Assembly: GCA_020635175.1 (NCBI GenBank)
Contig: JACKAH010000004.1
Span: 1-64,000 of the forward strand
DNA: 64,000 bases
Direction of reading: 5' to 3'
Source: Deltaproteobacteria bacterium
GTDB lineage: Bacteria; Bdellovibrionota_C; UBA2361; J135
The notes under the pieces were generated by a model that did no database searches, was not told the DNA's origin, and saw nothing but the letters and a program-made list of their open reading frames with translations. This document shows positions 33,947-42,959 of this stretch, in pieces (positions within the stretch are counted from its first letter, which is position 1; each line of letters opens with the position of its first letter). The translations under genes were made by a program, and so were the position numbers.

Positions 33947-34327
33947 TAATTAGTTTAAGTCTTCCTTAACTAATGGACACAACTTCAGAATTGTCATTTT
34001 GGAATTTCGCTGACCATTAATAGTTATGGCGACTATGAAGAAACTTGTGCTTTTAAAATCAGTTGCAATTTTAGATTATAGACACTTACTTTTGCTCAAA
34101 TGTAACCATCACCCACAATTTCTACAAAAATAGCTATATACCATCATATATCAATTATTTTTGTGATTATTGCGCTACTCAACTGCATTGCTAGGTTCAA
34201 TTGCAACAATCGAATCTGCAAGAAAATTTCAGTTGATTTCATTTCGTTTAAAATGCGCGCTGTAGTATATTACTGTGTCAGATTTCTAAAGCGTAAAAGT
34301 GTTGGACTAGTACAGTAAGGGGGAGAT
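33947..34327. other. Non-coding gap of 381 bp
   Basis: This AT-rich gap lies between divergent secreted-protein genes. I see no palindrome of the ATGGG family, repeat, tRNA or convincing short gene. A TATATT -10-like element near 34270 may serve the downstream gene. Confidence 0.4.
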
Positions 34328-37300
34328 ATGAGCCAAAAGACTCAATGGTTATCCTTGAGATTTCTTTTCAAGTGGTTTTCATTGGCAATTCCGATATTCA
34401 CTTCCATCCCTTCTCTCCAAGCCCAGAGCCCTAATTGTGAAACTATCTCTTATCCTATATCGCTCAACCATCCAAATGCAGGCCCTACTCAAAGTTTTGT
34501 TCTTACAACTGTTCCTCGCTTTAATCACCTACTTGGAGATCTGATCGGATATCGAATTAGCGTTGAGGCGTTAAATCAATATACTAGAGGCTATGAGAAC
34601 AGAAACACAACGCTATCAGCATCTCCTCACTTATGGAACCTCTGCTCTGTACAATTAGATGTTATCGGCGAAGCTGGGAGTTCGCACTCTACGACAGGAG
34701 CAGGATTTCCTGCGGTAACCGAGGGTCCTCAAATAGGGCTTACCCCTTTTGATGGATCTGTAGATTTTGCGGGGTCTTCTGGCACAACCCAGACCTTAAA
34801 TTGTCGAATTAATGATGCAATTGCTAGTGGTTTTACTGCTCCAGTTTATTTCTATGACGACTCAATTTACACTACACCGCTTGATATACAGGCGCATGCA
34901 GGAAACACCGACGGATTTTGGGTAGGCACAGTTTCTCCAAATAGTATCTCAGCACCAATCATGTCTCGAACAGCTGATTTTATCTTTTCTTGGATCTATA
35001 CAGATACGACTAGTAGTGGTCCTGACTGTGATGGCGATGGATTAGCTGATAGCTGTGATATCTTAATGACAAGCTCAGACTGTGACGCGAACTCTATACC
35101 TGATAGCTGTGAGATTGCAACAGATCCAACTCTTGATGCCAGCACCCTCTTTGGTGGAGATGGAATATTAGATATTTGCCAAGGAAGAGTTGAATGGGAA
35201 AAACCCGTATCTCCAACTCTTGGAATCGTGGGAGCAGAAATTGAAAGTTATTGGGTATCGGGATCAGCTGAGTCCCCTGTCTTTCATACCATCCCGATAG
35301 ATTCAGTTGGTGGTTCAAGTATCAGTGATTCAAGCGGTTACTTTTTAGTTCCACGAGAGTACTTCTCCTACCCAGAACAAGCAGGAGAGCTTGGACGGGG
35401 TATCCGAGCTAAAATTGGTTATGCTTACGATACAGGCAGTGTTACGACTGAATATGTGGTGAACTACCCTGGATGGGACCCACTAATTCCTCTCCGGAAT
35501 CCAAAATTGAATAGAATTATTAAGTTCCCAGTTCCTGTTGTTTTTCAAGCAGGCATGGCCGGAGAAATTAATGGGGGAAGTGTTTCTGTACTGAAACCAT
35601 TTTTAACTCTTGATCAAGGCGATAGCAGCACAGAAGCATCATACAAACGCTCAGTTGTTACATCAACTTCCGGATTTCATTCTGAGCAATCAATACCAGC
35701 ATTTCTCTTTTTTGCAATTCCCTCTTGGAATTCTGGTTGGTTTAACATGACCAACGATGGTGTCCTTTGGGGGTATGATAATGATACGCTACGAACCGAT
35801 GCCTCGGCAGTTGCAGATAATGCAATCGCATTTGAGAGCTACCTTTCTACTCGTGTAAAGTCAGCACTTGACGCAATCACTGAGGGCTCCGACTCGACTC
35901 TAATTCCATTAAACATAGCTGCACATAGCTATGGCGGTATAATTTCGCGTAAGTGGCTTACAAATAAACATCCCAATCGCTATGTAAATAGATACGTAAG
36001 CTTTGATGGAGTTCATGGTGGGACAACAGCTGCAAACGTAAAGTACGATTCGTTTTTTCGAGAAAAAAATATCAATGGGACATCACAATTTACTAATACA
36101 CCACCAAATCCTTTAAAGTGGAATTACAGTCACTTTGCCGATGTAAGCCCAACGCAGCTATTTTTCAGCAATGATGTACCATACGGAGATATCATTCACC
36201 CATATACCTCAGCATTAGGAATCGGACGTACGATGAGCCTAAGTAATTATGAGGACGAACCAAACGGTCACTGTGCAAGATTTATCGGGGGTTGGGAGAT
36301 TGTAACGTATACATCCACTCATTCACTTCAAAACGTTCTCTCTGTTGCAATCTCTACCGGACGTTTCTTAGCCTATGGATTAAGGCCATACATTAGTAAT
36401 CTGATCGATCCAAGTTTTCACCTTGCAGATGCCTCATATTCAACCGCACCCGAAGATGGTTACGGGGTTGGCTGCAATGTTTCAGCTGGAACAGCGATAC
36501 CATTTGGCACAGGCACATACAACTTTGAAATACCAGCTGCCGGAACAACAGACTTCTTATTCCCAGTAGATTCACAAAATGGAACTCTACATATTGAGGC
36601 ATTAGTCTCAACTAACTCAGCATCACTCAACATACTAAATGGCTCAACCGTTCAACCCAAACTTAATACTACTAGTCTTCCTCTAGGGGATGGTTACATT
36701 GAGGCATTTGATATTGCACTAGCAGGTACTGTTAATAAAACTTTACGTTTTGTAACAACTGGCCCCGCCTCCGCTAGGCTAAATGTAACTTACACAAATC
36801 ATCGATTTCTAGTCGGCGCTACAGATCTAACCTCTTATCCTGCAGGGTCAACTGTAACCGTAACAGGTCGGCTACTTGGACAAACAAGCAATACAATTGT
36901 ACCAACAAGCGGCACCATTGAAGCAATAGTTACAGCGCCTGACGGAACTAGTACTCAAATTACTCTTTATGATGATGGTGCCCATAATGACGGGACAGCA
37001 TCAAATGGAGTATATGGAAACTTTTTCACCGCAACTTCATTACCAGGTTTTTACAATATTCATTACACCTCAAACTATCTTTGGGTTGGGTGGCCAATCT
37101 TAAGAACGGATGATGCATCCTTTGAAATTCAATCTAATGCTGCGACTCTCTCTTCAACAATCTCTCAGGGGCCAATTGACGATGATGGAAACGGCTTAGC
37201 TGATAGTTGGGGAATCAACTATTCAGTTATTGTTAACGATTCTGGAGAGTATAATACGAGTGCAATTTTAGTCGGAAGTGACGGTAGTCGAACAACACTA

Positions 37301-37813
37301 AGAGACGCATTTACAGGAACTGCCAGTACGAATTTAAACAGAAAACTCACAATTCCACTTAGCACGCTCTACAAAGCACTAAGTGGAATTACGTATGACT
37401 TAGAAAGCATTCGCTTATCTGAAGTTATAGAAGGCCAAACTCTTGGGCAACTTACGAATATTCCTGTAACAGTCTTAGCGGGAACCTCTGTTGAGCCTTT
37501 ACCGTCAGCCGTTATCTCTGAAATTCTTCCTTCCATCGGTTCTTACTCGGGAGGCTACCATGCTGTTTTAAAGGGAACAGGTTTTGCAACTGCTTCTCAG
37601 GTAAAGATCGGGGGACGACAAGCTACGTTTGAAGTTCTTACAGATGATTCAATCGATGTAAAAATCCCTCCTTCACGGATCTATGGTTTAGTACATGGAC
37701 AGCCTTACCCGGTTGGCAGTCCTGCTCAGATCGATCCACGAGAAGTAGCAGTAGCTGTAACAACAGTGATGGGAACAACACGACTGCCAAAAGCGTTTAC
37801 CTATGTAAAATAA
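34328..37813 (+). CDS. Large secreted putative alpha/beta hydrolase with calcium and TIG domains
   Basis: This 1161-residue protein has a signal peptide ending at LQAQS. A choice-of-anchor-like beta domain (about 35-225) is followed by calcium-binding repeats DCDGDGLADSCD and DCDANSIPDSCE (about 235-262). The central region (about 390-760) contains AHSYGG, a G-x-S-x-G-like nucleophile elbow with Ser534, as in secreted lipases and esterases. Further beta modules include a choice-of-anchor-X-like domain with GVYGNFF. A C-terminal IPT/TIG domain (SEILPSIGSYSGGYHAVLKG) ends the protein. It is probably extracellular. The substrate is unknown and the hydrolase call is an inference. The ribosome site is a strong GGGGGAG. 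Confidence 0.75.
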   Translation: MSQKTQWLSLRFLFKWFSLAIPIFTSIPSLQAQSPNCETISYPISLNHPNAGPTQSFVLTTVPRFNHLLGDLIGYRISVEALNQYTRGYENRNTTLSASPHLWNLCSVQLDVIGEAGSSHSTTGAGFPAVTEGPQIGLTPFDGSVDFAGSSGTTQTLNCRINDAIASGFTAPVYFYDDSIYTTPLDIQAHAGNTDGFWVGTVSPNSISAPIMSRTADFIFSWIYTDTTSSGPDCDGDGLADSCDILMTSSDCDANSIPDSCEIATDPTLDASTLFGGDGILDICQGRVEWEKPVSPTLGIVGAEIESYWVSGSAESPVFHTIPIDSVGGSSISDSSGYFLVPREYFSYPEQAGELGRGIRAKIGYAYDTGSVTTEYVVNYPGWDPLIPLRNPKLNRIIKFPVPVVFQAGMAGEINGGSVSVLKPFLTLDQGDSSTEASYKRSVVTSTSGFHSEQSIPAFLFFAIPSWNSGWFNMTNDGVLWGYDNDTLRTDASAVADNAIAFESYLSTRVKSALDAITEGSDSTLIPLNIAAHSYGGIISRKWLTNKHPNRYVNRYVSFDGVHGGTTAANVKYDSFFREKNINGTSQFTNTPPNPLKWNYSHFADVSPTQLFFSNDVPYGDIIHPYTSALGIGRTMSLSNYEDEPNGHCARFIGGWEIVTYTSTHSLQNVLSVAISTGRFLAYGLRPYISNLIDPSFHLADASYSTAPEDGYGVGCNVSAGTAIPFGTGTYNFEIPAAGTTDFLFPVDSQNGTLHIEALVSTNSASLNILNGSTVQPKLNTTSLPLGDGYIEAFDIALAGTVNKTLRFVTTGPASARLNVTYTNHRFLVGATDLTSYPAGSTVTVTGRLLGQTSNTIVPTSGTIEAIVTAPDGTSTQITLYDDGAHNDGTASNGVYGNFFTATSLPGFYNIHYTSNYLWVGWPILRTDDASFEIQSNAATLSSTISQGPIDDDGNGLADSWGINYSVIVNDSGEYNTSAILVGSDGSRTTLRDAFTGTASTNLNRKLTIPLSTLYKALSGITYDLESIRLSEVIEGQTLGQLTNIPVTVLAGTSVEPLPSAVISEILPSIGSYSGGYHAVLKGTGFATASQVKIGGRQATFEVLTDDSIDVKIPPSRIYGLVHGQPYPVGSPAQIDPREVAVAVTTVMGTTRLPKAFTYVK

Positions 37814-37960
37814 ATGGATTTGCTACATAACTTATCTGAGAACAATTTAAAGAACGTTCTCTATCAAATTAGGATCTGTTTCGAATCTAGTTTTTAAATG
37901 GTGGCGTAAAAGAGCTTAAAGAAAACAAGAAAACCTCTTGCAGATTACTAAAATGAAGCG

Positions 37961-37999
37961 GCGGACCGCCGCCGGAGGGGTACTCCGGCGGTGGTCCGC
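37961..37999 (-). terminator. Very GC-rich hairpin beside the foreign lipoprotein gene
   Basis: A 17-bp stem (37961-37977 with 37983-37999, one G-U) has a GGGTA loop. It lies 8 bp after the stop of the GC-rich lipoprotein gene, with TTCATTTT following on the minus strand. It was probably brought in with that gene. Confidence 0.55.
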
Positions 38000-38007
38000 G
38001 TGAGCCG

Positions 38008-38415
38008 TCAAGGGAGCGCTTGGACGAAGCTGCGTGCGACCTTGAGCATGTGCCTGTAGTTGAACAACGCCATGAGGCGCGGATAACCGTCCATCTGGCT
38101 CACCTCATGCCCCAACTCCATGCGCACTCTTGCCATCTCGATCTCGAGCTCATCGAGCGCGTAGGTGAACATCTCAGGTGTCATCGACTCGGGATCGCTC
38201 CAGGCTCGGTCGCACAGGAACACCACCAGGTTGCGCCTGGCGGTCTCGATCTCGGCCTGAAGCGAGCTGATGTCCGCCTCCTGTCCCGGCTCCTGCTGAC
38301 GCAACTCGAGCTGGTAGCTGACGAGCTGGCTCTCGAGCTTCTTGTACGTCTCCTGCGAGCTCGCACAGCCGATCAGGAGGAGGGAGAACAGGAGGATCTT
38401 GAACGTGGATGACAT
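38008..38415 (-). CDS. GC-rich lipoprotein with coiled coil, likely horizontally acquired
   Basis: The ATG at 38415 follows GGAG; the frame is open to 38499. A lipoprotein signal (MSSTFKILLFSLLLIGC, Cys17) is followed by a coiled-coil region rich in Leu, Gln and Glu (KKLESQLVSYQLELRQQ, SSLQAEIETARRN) and a helical C-terminus. No family is recognised. The codons strongly prefer G or C at the third position, unlike every neighbour, and the composition shifts abruptly at both ends. That is direct evidence for recent transfer. The opposite strand also has a 130-codon frame, which is an artefact of high GC. Confidence 0.7.
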   Translation of the reverse strand: MSSTFKILLFSLLLIGCASSQETYKKLESQLVSYQLELRQQEPGQEADISSLQAEIETARRNLVVFLCDRAWSDPESMTPEMFTYALDELEIEMARVRMELGHEVSQMDGYPRLMALFNYRHMLKVARSFVQALP

Positions 38416-38499
38416 GGGCTTACTCCGCTTTATCTGCACTACGCGATCCAACGCCGCATAGCACCAGACCTGTGACTCCGTGCACAGATCCCAACTCAA

Positions 38500-38893
38500 T
38501 ATTCTAAAAGAATACTGAAATGGAAACTGTGACGAAAATCATCAACTTAGCGAGAAACAAAAATAGAGCACTAAACCTTACAATAAAGCTCTTCTACACC
38601 GGATGAAAATTGGCAGATTAAAAAGAGTAGACCTACTCCTGATACAGACACATAAACTACGAGATTAAGTTATGACAATGATTACAACATTCGTAGCTAA
38701 CAAGCTACAACGAAAACTTGAATAATTTTAAATAGATACAAAGAAAGCCAAATGCAAACGTTTAGAAATGAGCTGATATTTCAAGATCTAAAGCTTAGAA
38801 GCCTTCCGGAGTGGTTCAAGACATCCTAAGAAAGCTGAAACTGTAAAAATTTTACATTTTGGTAACTTCCCAATAATCTCCTGCATCTCAACT
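38500..38893. other. Non-coding gap, nearly 400 bp
   Basis: An AT-rich stretch between the foreign lipoprotein gene and a sigma-54-type promoter. A weak inverted repeat (TTCGTAGCT...AGCTACAACGAA) is near 38690-38716. I see no gene or RNA in it. Confidence 0.4.
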
Positions 38894-38909
38894 TGGCATT
38901 TGGTTTGCA
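38894..38909 (+). promoter_or_regulatory. Sigma-54-type promoter (-24/-12)
   Basis: TGGCAT, five bases, TTGCA, with GG (38895-38896) and GC (38907-38908) exactly ten bases apart. Transcription would begin near 38920, about 37 bases before the ATG at 38957. This is the stronger of the two RpoN-like matches in the window because the leader length is normal. Confidence 0.6.
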
Positions 38910-38956
38910 AGGTATAAGCAACATTATCAAACTAAACTAGAAAGGTTGTAGCGTAT

Positions 38957-39922
38957 ATGAAACTTAATTCAATTCTAAAACTTAGTACTATCGTGACAAG
39001 CATACTTGTATCAAGCTCAAGCTATGCAATCCCAACTCTAAACAAAGTAGAGTTATCGAAGAGTCGTGTATTTGGCTATGACTCTAAGACTAAGAAGAAT
39101 TTCTTTGGCATGCTGGATCATGAGGGCAAAGTAGTCAAACTGAATGAATACAAGATCAGCTCTTATAATGGTGAAATAACAACTTGCTCTGATGAATGGA
39201 TGCTGGCATACAATCCTCCGTCGAGCTCTTCGAGTATCCAACACCTACTCAGATTTGATTCAGATTCTGGAGTGATTAAAGCTGATAAACAACTAAGCCT
39301 AACAGCCAACCAGTCGGTCGTTAGAATCGCCTGTCCTCAGGCAAATGGGGTCTCAAAAGCAGTAATCTCTGACCAAGCAGGAAGTCAAAGCCTAACCTAT
39401 TTGGCAGATATTGATACTGTCACGGCGCAAGTAACAATGACCTCTGCTGGAATTCCTATGAACACAAGCGATGCTGCGTTTATTACTGGGAAAGTGGTCT
39501 TAATTGCTTACGATCAAGCGTTCGGTGAAAATCTTTACACATGGCCAGATGGCGCGGCTTCACCAATAAAGCTATCAAATCTTGGGGCAAACTCACACAT
39601 GAGCTCTGTCGAAGAGGATCCAAAAAATCCAAGCTCTTTTACATTACTAGGATTCATAGATACATCAAGTACACCGTATATGAATCAAAAAGTAATTGCT
39701 CGATTTGATAGTAACTTTAACTTACTACTTTCAAAACAGTTACCTTTAGATACTCAGGATGGGTTAAGCGCAATAAGTGTTCAAGGCGACAAAACAACTG
39801 TAGTCGCAATTAAAAACTCTAAACCTAGCTTTCTAGTGATAGACCTCATATCTGGAAACGTAGTTGAGAAACCTGATAACTCATTGAGAGCTCAGTACAT
39901 ACAGTTCGCTGATATCTTCTAA
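38957..39922 (+). CDS. Secreted beta-rich protein, unknown function
   Basis: The 321-residue protein has a signal peptide (MKLNSILKLS to SSSSYAIP). The mature chain has recurrent short beta motifs ending in D-x-D/S (HLLRFDSDSGVIKAD, YLADIDTVTAQVTM, VIARFDSNFNLLL, FLVIDLISGNVV). This spacing is typical of a beta-propeller with about five to seven blades. Two Cys are present (TTCSDEW, RIACPQ). No family or catalytic residue is recognised. It is preceded by a sigma-54-like promoter and followed by a terminator, so it is a single-gene unit. Confidence 0.7.
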   Translation: MKLNSILKLSTIVTSILVSSSSYAIPTLNKVELSKSRVFGYDSKTKKNFFGMLDHEGKVVKLNEYKISSYNGEITTCSDEWMLAYNPPSSSSSIQHLLRFDSDSGVIKADKQLSLTANQSVVRIACPQANGVSKAVISDQAGSQSLTYLADIDTVTAQVTMTSAGIPMNTSDAAFITGKVVLIAYDQAFGENLYTWPDGAASPIKLSNLGANSHMSSVEEDPKNPSSFTLLGFIDTSSTPYMNQKVIARFDSNFNLLLSKQLPLDTQDGLSAISVQGDKTTVVAIKNSKPSFLVIDLISGNVVEKPDNSLRAQYIQFADIF

Positions 39923-39945
39923 TTCATTCAACCTATCCAATGCAA

Positions 39946-39979
39946 AAAGGCCGAGACTCAGAATCGAGTATCGGCCTTT
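39946..39979 (+). terminator. Hairpin terminator after the 321-residue gene
   Basis: AAAGGCCGA (39946-39954) pairs with TCGGCCTTT (39971-39979), with an inner ACTC/GAGT extension. It is followed by GATTTC, a weak T-tract. It lies 24 bp after the stop. Confidence 0.65.
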
Positions 39980-40098
39980 GATTTCGTGCCTAAAACTCTA
40001 ATATAACTAGCAATATCAAGATTTTGATTGGCATCAAGAGGATAGCGTAAGCTTCCGATATCTAAGGTAATTCATTTTCACAGGAATACCCTTTAGTA

Positions 40099-42315
40099 AT
40101 GACTTTCAGATCAAGAGTTTTTAAGAATCTCGTATTAGTTCTTGCCTGTTCGACATCTGCTGCAGCAGAACCAGACTATAGCTGTAAGGCGTATCAGAAT
40201 GAATACGTACTCACATATACAGAAGCAAAGAGACTCCCCCCCACCAATTCTCAATTTAGAATAAGAACCAACATCTTTCCAAATAATGTATCAGTTTACT
40301 ACATTAGGCCGCGACAAGATCCAGATTTTGCACTATTGAGAAATTGCGCACAAATTAAAGATGAATGTCAAAAAGTCTCAGCGCAGCTCTCTAATGAGTA
40401 CTCTCTTGATCGATCCAAGTTAACATGTGAGATCAATAGAGTACAAACTGCCCTGGCCCCACCAAACGATCCGAAGTTTAATAAGCAATGGTATCACTAC
40501 AACAACGGTACACAGCCATCTGTTGAAGGATCTTGGACAAATGTTCCAGGAAAAGCTGGGGAGGATATCGACTCTCTCGAAGCCTGGGATTTGCTAAAAA
40601 GCTGGCCTGCTCCTGAAAGTAAAATTATTGTTGCTGTCCTAGATACCGGGTCAAATTTAGTTCATACAGATCTAAAGCAAAATTTATTCAAAAATCCTAC
40701 AGAGCATCCAGGAGATCGTAACAACGATGGATGTCCTGGATTATGTGGAGTAGATGATGATCAAGATGGTCTCATAGATGAGGATAGCTCCAATTGCCAA
40801 CTGCAACCAGATGGAAGCGGAATAATAGTCTTTCCAGGTGGAAGTATTCCCTGCAATTTCGATCAAAAATATAGTGCAGATGATAACGAAGATGGATATA
40901 TAGACGATCTCTTCGGATATAATACGTTCGAACCAACAAAACCTCCTATCGACGATGAATCTCACGGAAGCTATACAAGTTCTCTAATCGCTGCAGTTTC
41001 AGAAAACTCCATTGGTATCTCCGGCTTTGATCGTTCTTCTGAGATTCTTAAGATAATTTCTATAAAAGTTCTGAACAAAAACGGACAAGGCACAACGAGT
41101 AGCATCGTCGATGGTCTTAGCTATCTTAGTAATTACGCTAAAAAACTTCCCGAGAAGGAATCACACTTAGTAGCGAACATTTCGCTCGGAGGTCCTGCAT
41201 ATTCCTACGCTCAGTATGCCGCACTCTCTGCCCTCCAAAGCCAAGGAGTAATTATGGTGATTGCTGCAGGGAACGGGTATACAGACGGGATAGGAGACAA
41301 CAACGACTCCAGTCCCTATGCTTATTACCCAGCTAGTTATGATTTAGAGAACATTATTTCTGTTGGGGCCACCGATGGGAAAGGTGCGAAAGCAGGCTTT
41401 TCAAACTACGGCCCTAAAACAGTAGATCTATTTGCTCCAGGGGTCTCGCTTATATCTTACGATAAAGATGGAAATGAATATATCGCATCGGGAACTTCCG
41501 GTGCAGCTCCTATAGTTACAGGCGGAATCGCAATGGCATGGGCCTACTTTCCAAGTTATTCAGCTCAAGAAATAAAAGCCGCATTACTAGCAACTGTCGA
41601 TGAAAACTCGTTAATAAAGAATCTATCAGTGTCTGGGGGAAGATTTAATTTCAATACCCTTCTGATCGCATTAGATGAAGCATCGAAGGATCCTCCAATA
41701 CCTGATCCGTCACCAGAACCGTCAGTAGATCCATCACCAGAACCTTCTCCTGATCCGACGACAGAGCCTTCACCCTATCCGACGACAGAGCCTTCACCAG
41801 AACCATCAGTGGATCCATCACCGGAACCTTCTCCGGAACCTTCTCCGGATCCAACTACAGGGCCTAACGTGTCTCCGTCACCTGAACCAACAGGTTCAAG
41901 CGACAACTCATCTAATACAGACAACAATGATACACCTGACGATAATGAAGAACCTAAACCTACTAGCCCTAACGATTCTTCAGATAAAAACGATCAATCT
42001 GTAATCGAATCAAAACTAAACGTATCAATTGAGAACTTAAATTCTAAAAAAGGTGCTCTGATTCTCAACATGCCCGATATTGTTGAGGAATACTCAGTGG
42101 CAGTTCTAGCCAAAAAGTCAAAGCCAGGTAAGACTAAAGCATTATGGAAGAAGCAGAAGGTCTATAAAAATGAATCGGGATACTCTTTAAAATTTAAAAG
42201 TAAAAATAAGTCCGCATTCTATCGAGTCTATTTTACAAATTCTAAAAATGGAAAGACTCTGGAATACCTTGTGAAAGTTAAAAAGAGTAAGATTAAGCTT
42301 CTCAAACTTCTCTAG
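40099..42315 (+). CDS. Secreted subtilisin-family (S8) serine protease
   Basis: A 738-residue exported protease. The catalytic triad is Asp182 (VAVLDTGSN), His289 (DDESHGSYTSS) and Ser467 (ASGTSGAAPIVTGG). The usual GTSMAAP is GTSGAAP here. An N-terminal pro-region (about 25-130) and an inserted Asp-rich calcium-type loop between Asp and His (VDDDQDGLIDED, SADDNEDGYIDD) are visible. After the catalytic domain comes a Pro-Ser-Glu/Asp linker of repeated P-[ES]-P-S units (about 535-600). An Asn/Asp-rich stretch and a C-terminal beta domain with Lys-rich end follow, perhaps a sorting or attachment module. No ribosome site is evident. Confidence 0.92.
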   Translation: MTFRSRVFKNLVLVLACSTSAAAEPDYSCKAYQNEYVLTYTEAKRLPPTNSQFRIRTNIFPNNVSVYYIRPRQDPDFALLRNCAQIKDECQKVSAQLSNEYSLDRSKLTCEINRVQTALAPPNDPKFNKQWYHYNNGTQPSVEGSWTNVPGKAGEDIDSLEAWDLLKSWPAPESKIIVAVLDTGSNLVHTDLKQNLFKNPTEHPGDRNNDGCPGLCGVDDDQDGLIDEDSSNCQLQPDGSGIIVFPGGSIPCNFDQKYSADDNEDGYIDDLFGYNTFEPTKPPIDDESHGSYTSSLIAAVSENSIGISGFDRSSEILKIISIKVLNKNGQGTTSSIVDGLSYLSNYAKKLPEKESHLVANISLGGPAYSYAQYAALSALQSQGVIMVIAAGNGYTDGIGDNNDSSPYAYYPASYDLENIISVGATDGKGAKAGFSNYGPKTVDLFAPGVSLISYDKDGNEYIASGTSGAAPIVTGGIAMAWAYFPSYSAQEIKAALLATVDENSLIKNLSVSGGRFNFNTLLIALDEASKDPPIPDPSPEPSVDPSPEPSPDPTTEPSPYPTTEPSPEPSVDPSPEPSPEPSPDPTTGPNVSPSPEPTGSSDNSSNTDNNDTPDDNEEPKPTSPNDSSDKNDQSVIESKLNVSIENLNSKKGALILNMPDIVEEYSVAVLAKKSKPGKTKALWKKQKVYKNESGYSLKFKSKNKSAFYRVYFTNSKNGKTLEYLVKVKKSKIKLLKLL

Positions 42316-42547
42316 AGCGTTTGCAGGCATTTGATCATCTCAGACTATGAATTCTGACAAGTTTACAATTAGTAATCTTACATAGAGAGAGCTCTTATGA
42401 CTTGTCTTGAAAATAAACAGTAAGAGTTGCTCAGATCCGCCACGTTAATAAAATCAATAAAAGGAATTATTTTCCAGTTTTTATGTGACACTTGATTAAC
42501 CAGACCCAATAACACTTAAGTAGTCAGTTTTATATAGAGGTTTTGTT
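42316..42547. other. Non-coding gap of 232 bp
   Basis: AT-rich, with no repeats. A -35-like TTGATT near 42491 and an AT-rich TTTTATATA near 42529-42537 may form the promoter of the next gene. Confidence 0.3.
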
Positions 42548-42931
42548 ATGATTGCGTCAAGCAGGTCAATATTTTCTGTTTATCTTTTGCTTATATATCT
42601 CCTCTTTGTAACTTGCATACCAGAAGTCTCTCAAACAACAGCAATAGAATCGACAAAATCGAGATTACGAGTGTTTCCTCAGCCAGTGATTCTTGGGGGT
42701 AGCGACATTAGAGAGGAATTAGAAGCAAGCACGATTACAATAGGCATTCAAGGGGGCGATATAACAGTCACCTATTCATTGTTAGATCGTGAAGATATCG
42801 AAGAGCAGGATCTGCTCATGGGAAACTGTCATAGTTTAGTTTCCCCGTACATTCCTAGCAACTCAGTTTGCCTTGAGGTGAAGTTCAATAACTCTCAGGA
42901 TTCAACAACAGAAGCAGTTAATTTATTCTGA
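42548..42931 (+). CDS. Small exported protein, possibly a lipoprotein
   Basis: The 127-residue protein has a hydrophobic N-terminus (SVYLLLIYLLFVTCIPE). The LFVTC end is a weak lipobox (Cys23), so lipidation is possible. The mature part is beta-rich, with SRLRVFPQPVILGG and TITIGIQGGDITVTYSLL resembling a single Ig-like or fibronectin-like strand set. Two Cys (GNCHSL, SVCLEV) may pair. No family is recognised. The next gene starts 28 bp downstream, across a terminator-like hairpin. Confidence 0.62.
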   Translation: MIASSRSIFSVYLLLIYLLFVTCIPEVSQTTAIESTKSRLRVFPQPVILGGSDIREELEASTITIGIQGGDITVTYSLLDREDIEEQDLLMGNCHSLVSPYIPSNSVCLEVKFNNSQDSTTEAVNLF

Positions 42932-42950
42932 CCTCAATTGAGGTTTTTTT
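42932..42950 (+). terminator. Intrinsic terminator/attenuator directly upstream of the FG-GAP gene
   Basis: CCTCAATTGAGG followed by seven T's. The hairpin begins at the stop codon of the 127-residue gene and its T-run abuts the GGAGAGAG ribosome site of the next gene, so termination would also set the ratio between the two genes. Confidence 0.65.
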
Positions 42951-42959
42951 GGAGAGAGT

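Noticed and set aside
34028..34132. A 35-codon frame (MATMKKLVLL...) in the 381-bp gap
   Set aside because: There is no ribosome site, promoter or recognisable product, and the frame is short enough to arise by chance in AT-rich DNA.
38020..38412. A 130-codon plus-strand frame opposite the GC-rich lipoprotein
   Set aside because: High GC removes stop codons. The minus frame has a lipoprotein signal and a ribosome site, so it is the real gene.
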